From Brachionus sp. 'Tiscar' (Eukaryota > Rotifera > Eurotatoria > Ploima > Brachionidae), in the NCBI GenBank assembly GCA_006352455.1, contig VANL01000028.1:42436-106435 (forward strand): a stretch of DNA of 64,000 nt, in the 5' to 3' direction. The notes under the pieces are model-generated. The model was not told the origin of the DNA, did no database searches, and was given only the letters and a program-made list of their open reading frames with translations. Below, one piece after another: positions 61,450 through 64,000 of the stretch (position 1 is its first letter; every line of letters starts with the position of its first letter). The position numbers and the translations under genes are program-made.

Positions 61450-63500
61450 GGCCTCATCCCTCTCAATATCGGATGTATATACCGACCACCATTTCTAAAT
61501 TTGAAACAAGTCAGGACATCATAAGAACAATAAGCCATGCAAAAAAACTTGTTGAAAATAATAAATATAGTGGACTTTTAATAGAAGGAAATTTCAATTA
61601 TCCAAGCATTAAGTGGTTGAATTTACATGGTTTCGTTCAAGGAAATAATAAAAGTGGTGCTATGAGTTCAAAATTTATACTTATGCTTGAGGATAATTTC
61701 TTAGTTCAGCATGTAAAAGAACCAATCTTCAACAGAAACTTACTGGACCTTGTTATATCCAACGACCCGGATAGAATTTACGGAGTTCAAGTCGGACCTC
61801 AACTTGGTAATTCTAAAAAAAAAAAGTTGCGTGTTGTACTCCATTGGGAATATTTATAAAGTCGACCCATCGAAAATTTGGACACGAAAGTGCTTTTTAC
61901 CAAGGGCGACTACAAAAAACTCGTTTACAAGTTCAGATTCATTTGACTCGGAACGCTTAGATGTTAATATGACTTTTAACGCTTTAATGGAACATTATCA
62001 CCGTGGTGTAAGCAAATTTATACCAAAAATCCAAGTATCAGAAAAATTTTTAAACACTAAGAAAAGCGCTAAGTGGTTCAACAAGATCATAATTCAATCT
62101 GATAGTTTAACTACAAAACATGGAATACATGGATAAATGCAAGCAGGCTAAAAAAGAAGCAAAAAAAGCTCGATATGAGTACGAATGGTCAATTGTAGAA
62201 GACTGTAAAAATAACCCGAAACGCGAATTTTCATATGTCAACAACCAGAATATAAACAAAGATAAGATAAGATATTTTATTAATAAAAATGTAGAACTTA
62301 TTTATGATATGATTCAATAACTTTTAAGATTATGGAGAAAATAATTAGAGATGTTATGATGAATCATCTTGAAAAATATATTCTCATTGTAAAAGAGCAA
62401 CACGGATTTGTTCCAAAAAGATCTTGCATGGCAAATTTACTCGAAACCATCGATAAAATAACCGAGGCTTCAAACTGTTGATTTACGTCTATGCTTGTAT
62501 TCATGGACTTTGCAAAAGCTTTTGACAAGGTATCACATCGTAGTCTAGTAAAGTTAGAGAGTGGTTTTGGAAATAGACTAACAAGATGGATTAAAAACTT
62601 TTTATCGGCAGATGTCAAAGAGTGGTAATGGGAGATTGTACCTCAGAATGGGTAGAAGTTTTAAGCGGTGTGCCTCAAGGAACTGTTCTCGGCCCCTTGC
62701 TTTTCAGCATCTTCATTAATCACCTGCCAGAGGCTATTACCGGATTGTGCAAATCATTTGCTGTTGACACTAAACTTGTATCTATTAATCGGAACCAAAT
62801 TACTACGACTTAACTAATCTACCAAATGACATAAATCAACTGATTGAGTGGTCAAACACATGGCAAATGCAGTTCAATGATAGTAAATGCAAATTCATGG
62901 CATTCAATAACAAGCACTTTTCATTTAGCTTAAAAATAAAAGGGAAACCACTTAATCAAACTGAAAGAGAACGGGACCTAGGCATCATCATTACTAGCTT
63001 ACTAGCAATCTCAAATGGAACACTCAGGTTTTGTCACGCTGCCAACAAAGCAAATACCGCCCTCGCTATGCCGAAAAAAACTTTCAAGTGTTGGACCCTA
63101 CTGATATTTCGAAAACTATACATTGCATTTGTAAGACCACACTTGGAATACGCTATAGCAGTGTGGAGTCCTTTTAAAAAAAGCATATAGCAGCGCTTGA
63201 GAGAGTTCAAAGACGAGCAACTAAACTGCTAAAGATCATAAAGGACTTGCCGTACGATTGCAGACTCAAAAAGCTATGCTTGACAACACTCGAGGAAAGA
63301 AAGCAAATACCGTTTGGAAAAGCAGTTTACTAAGAATAGTTACAGAGAACATTTTCTGTTGAATAGAGTTGTTGACAATTGGAACAATTTAACAACAGAG
63401 ACTATCACATCTAGAATCAAAAACCTCTTCAAGAAAAGAGTAGACGATTCAGGAGCCTTCAAGGTGCAAAATTGCTACTATAGCAAGCAATAGCTTGCTC
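61450..63500 (+). mobile_element. CR1-like LINE, long but inactive
   Basis: Read in several frames: C-terminal part of an AP endonuclease (LLIEGNFNYPSIKWLN, FNRNLLDLVISNDPDRI); linker; reverse transcriptase (VKEQHGFVPKRSCMANLLET, FMDFAKAFDKVSHRSLVKL, LSGVPQGTVLGPLLFSIFIN); palm box FAVDTKL at 62757-62777; WQMQFNDSKCKFMAFN; LYIAFVRPHLEYAIAVWSPF; LERVQRRATKL; and the C-terminal NRVVDNWNNL..ETI near 63365. The catalytic FADD is FAVD: the first aspartate codon is GTT at 62763-62765. Several frameshifts and stops confirm loss of function. The 5' part is missing. The 3' end is followed by short ATT repeats rather than poly(A), as in CR1-like elements. Confidence 0.82.
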
Positions 63501-63649
63501 TACAGTTAAACCTGTTGTAGCTTATAATTATCATATTATTATTATTAATAATAGTTTTTTTTTTCGAGGCATAGACAATGAACTTTTTGTTTTTTTATAA
63601 AATTAGTTCTTTATTAATTCTTTTTTCATATATTTAGTTTTTCTTATCT

Positions 63650-64000
63650 CTTAGTTCACTTATTTTACTGTGGTTCTTCTAGGTTCTTTCTGGTTTTTTT
63701 TATTTTCCCAAATCTTAGTCACTTAACACTTGGTTCTTTTTAATTTTTTACTGTGGTTCTTCTAGGTTCTTTCTGGTTCTTGGTGGTTCTTTTTATTTTC
63801 TCAAATTTAGTATTCTAAACACTTGGTTCTTTTAATTATTTTACTGTGGTTCTTTTAGGTTCTTTATGGTTCTTTTTGGTTCTTTTTGGTCTTTTTAACT
63901 TCCTTAAATTTAGTTTTCATAATACTTGGTTCTTTTTAATTTTTATCTGTGGTTCTTCTAGGTTCTTTCTGGTTCTTTTTGGTCTTTTTAACTTCCTTAA
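63650..64000. repeat. Minisatellite of GGTTCTT-rich units, open at right edge
   Basis: At least four imperfect units of about 83-106 bp, each starting CTGTGGTTCTTCTAGGTTCT (63668, 63751, 63844, ~63950) and built from shorter GGTTCTT motifs, followed by CTTCCTTAAATTTAG. Unit length varies with the number of TGGTTCTTT repeats. The array continues beyond the window. Confidence 0.8.

Noticed and set aside
1..64000. CRISPR arrays, operons or prokaryotic features
   Set aside because: Intron-rich animal genes throughout; no regularly spaced short repeats with unique spacers were seen.

Overview
This is a stretch of a very AT-rich animal nuclear genome. Genes are split by many short introns (about 45-70 bp, plus a few of 1.4-4.4 kb) with GT..AG borders, and long AT-only gaps and many broken mobile elements lie between them. 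The gene content (DLG-type scaffold, SETD2, BSX homeobox, Shisa proteins, hormone-sensitive lipase, a ciliary CFAP45) is that of a bilaterian animal. The AT bias, small introns and a Penelope-like element suggest a small spiralian such as a rotifer, but that is only a guess. All gene models were built by hand by joining exons so that reading frame and family similarity continue; no transcript data were seen.

Layout. 0.5-2.0 kb: first coding exon of hormone-sensitive lipase (minus strand, rest lies left of the window). 4.0-5.6 kb: RNase H1, eight exons. 8.4-12.5 kb: a graveyard of LINE pieces, a Mutator-like (MULE) transposase relic and a MULE-derived element nested inside a LINE. 13.2-21.2 kb: SETD2, ten exons, with three short inverted-repeat elements in its large intron. 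23.2-32.1 kb: three Shisa-like membrane protein genes in tandem, one with a doubled cysteine module, separated by a Tc1/mariner relic and a Penelope-like element. 32.7-38.7 kb: a MITE with perfect 9-bp target duplications, a hairpin-rich island of unknown origin, two palindromic repeat structures and a tRNA-derived SINE with a 12-bp target duplication. 39.1-46.9 kb: Discs large (L27, three PDZ, SH3, guanylate-kinase-like), with a probable internal first exon at 43.9 kb. 47.3-48.5 kb: LINE pieces. 50.1-53.6 kb: CFAP45. 55.3-56.8 kb: BSX/bsh homeobox gene (minus). 58.4-64.0 kb: a second good copy and a third partial copy of the 9-bp-duplication MITE, an unrecognised acidic ORF, a long dead CR1-like LINE and a minisatellite that runs off the right edge.

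The host genes do not form a pathway; they are ordinary single-copy genes, apart from the local Shisa tandem family. The main novelty is in the Shisa array and in the non-autonomous DNA elements, which fall into at least five inverted-repeat families with readable borders.
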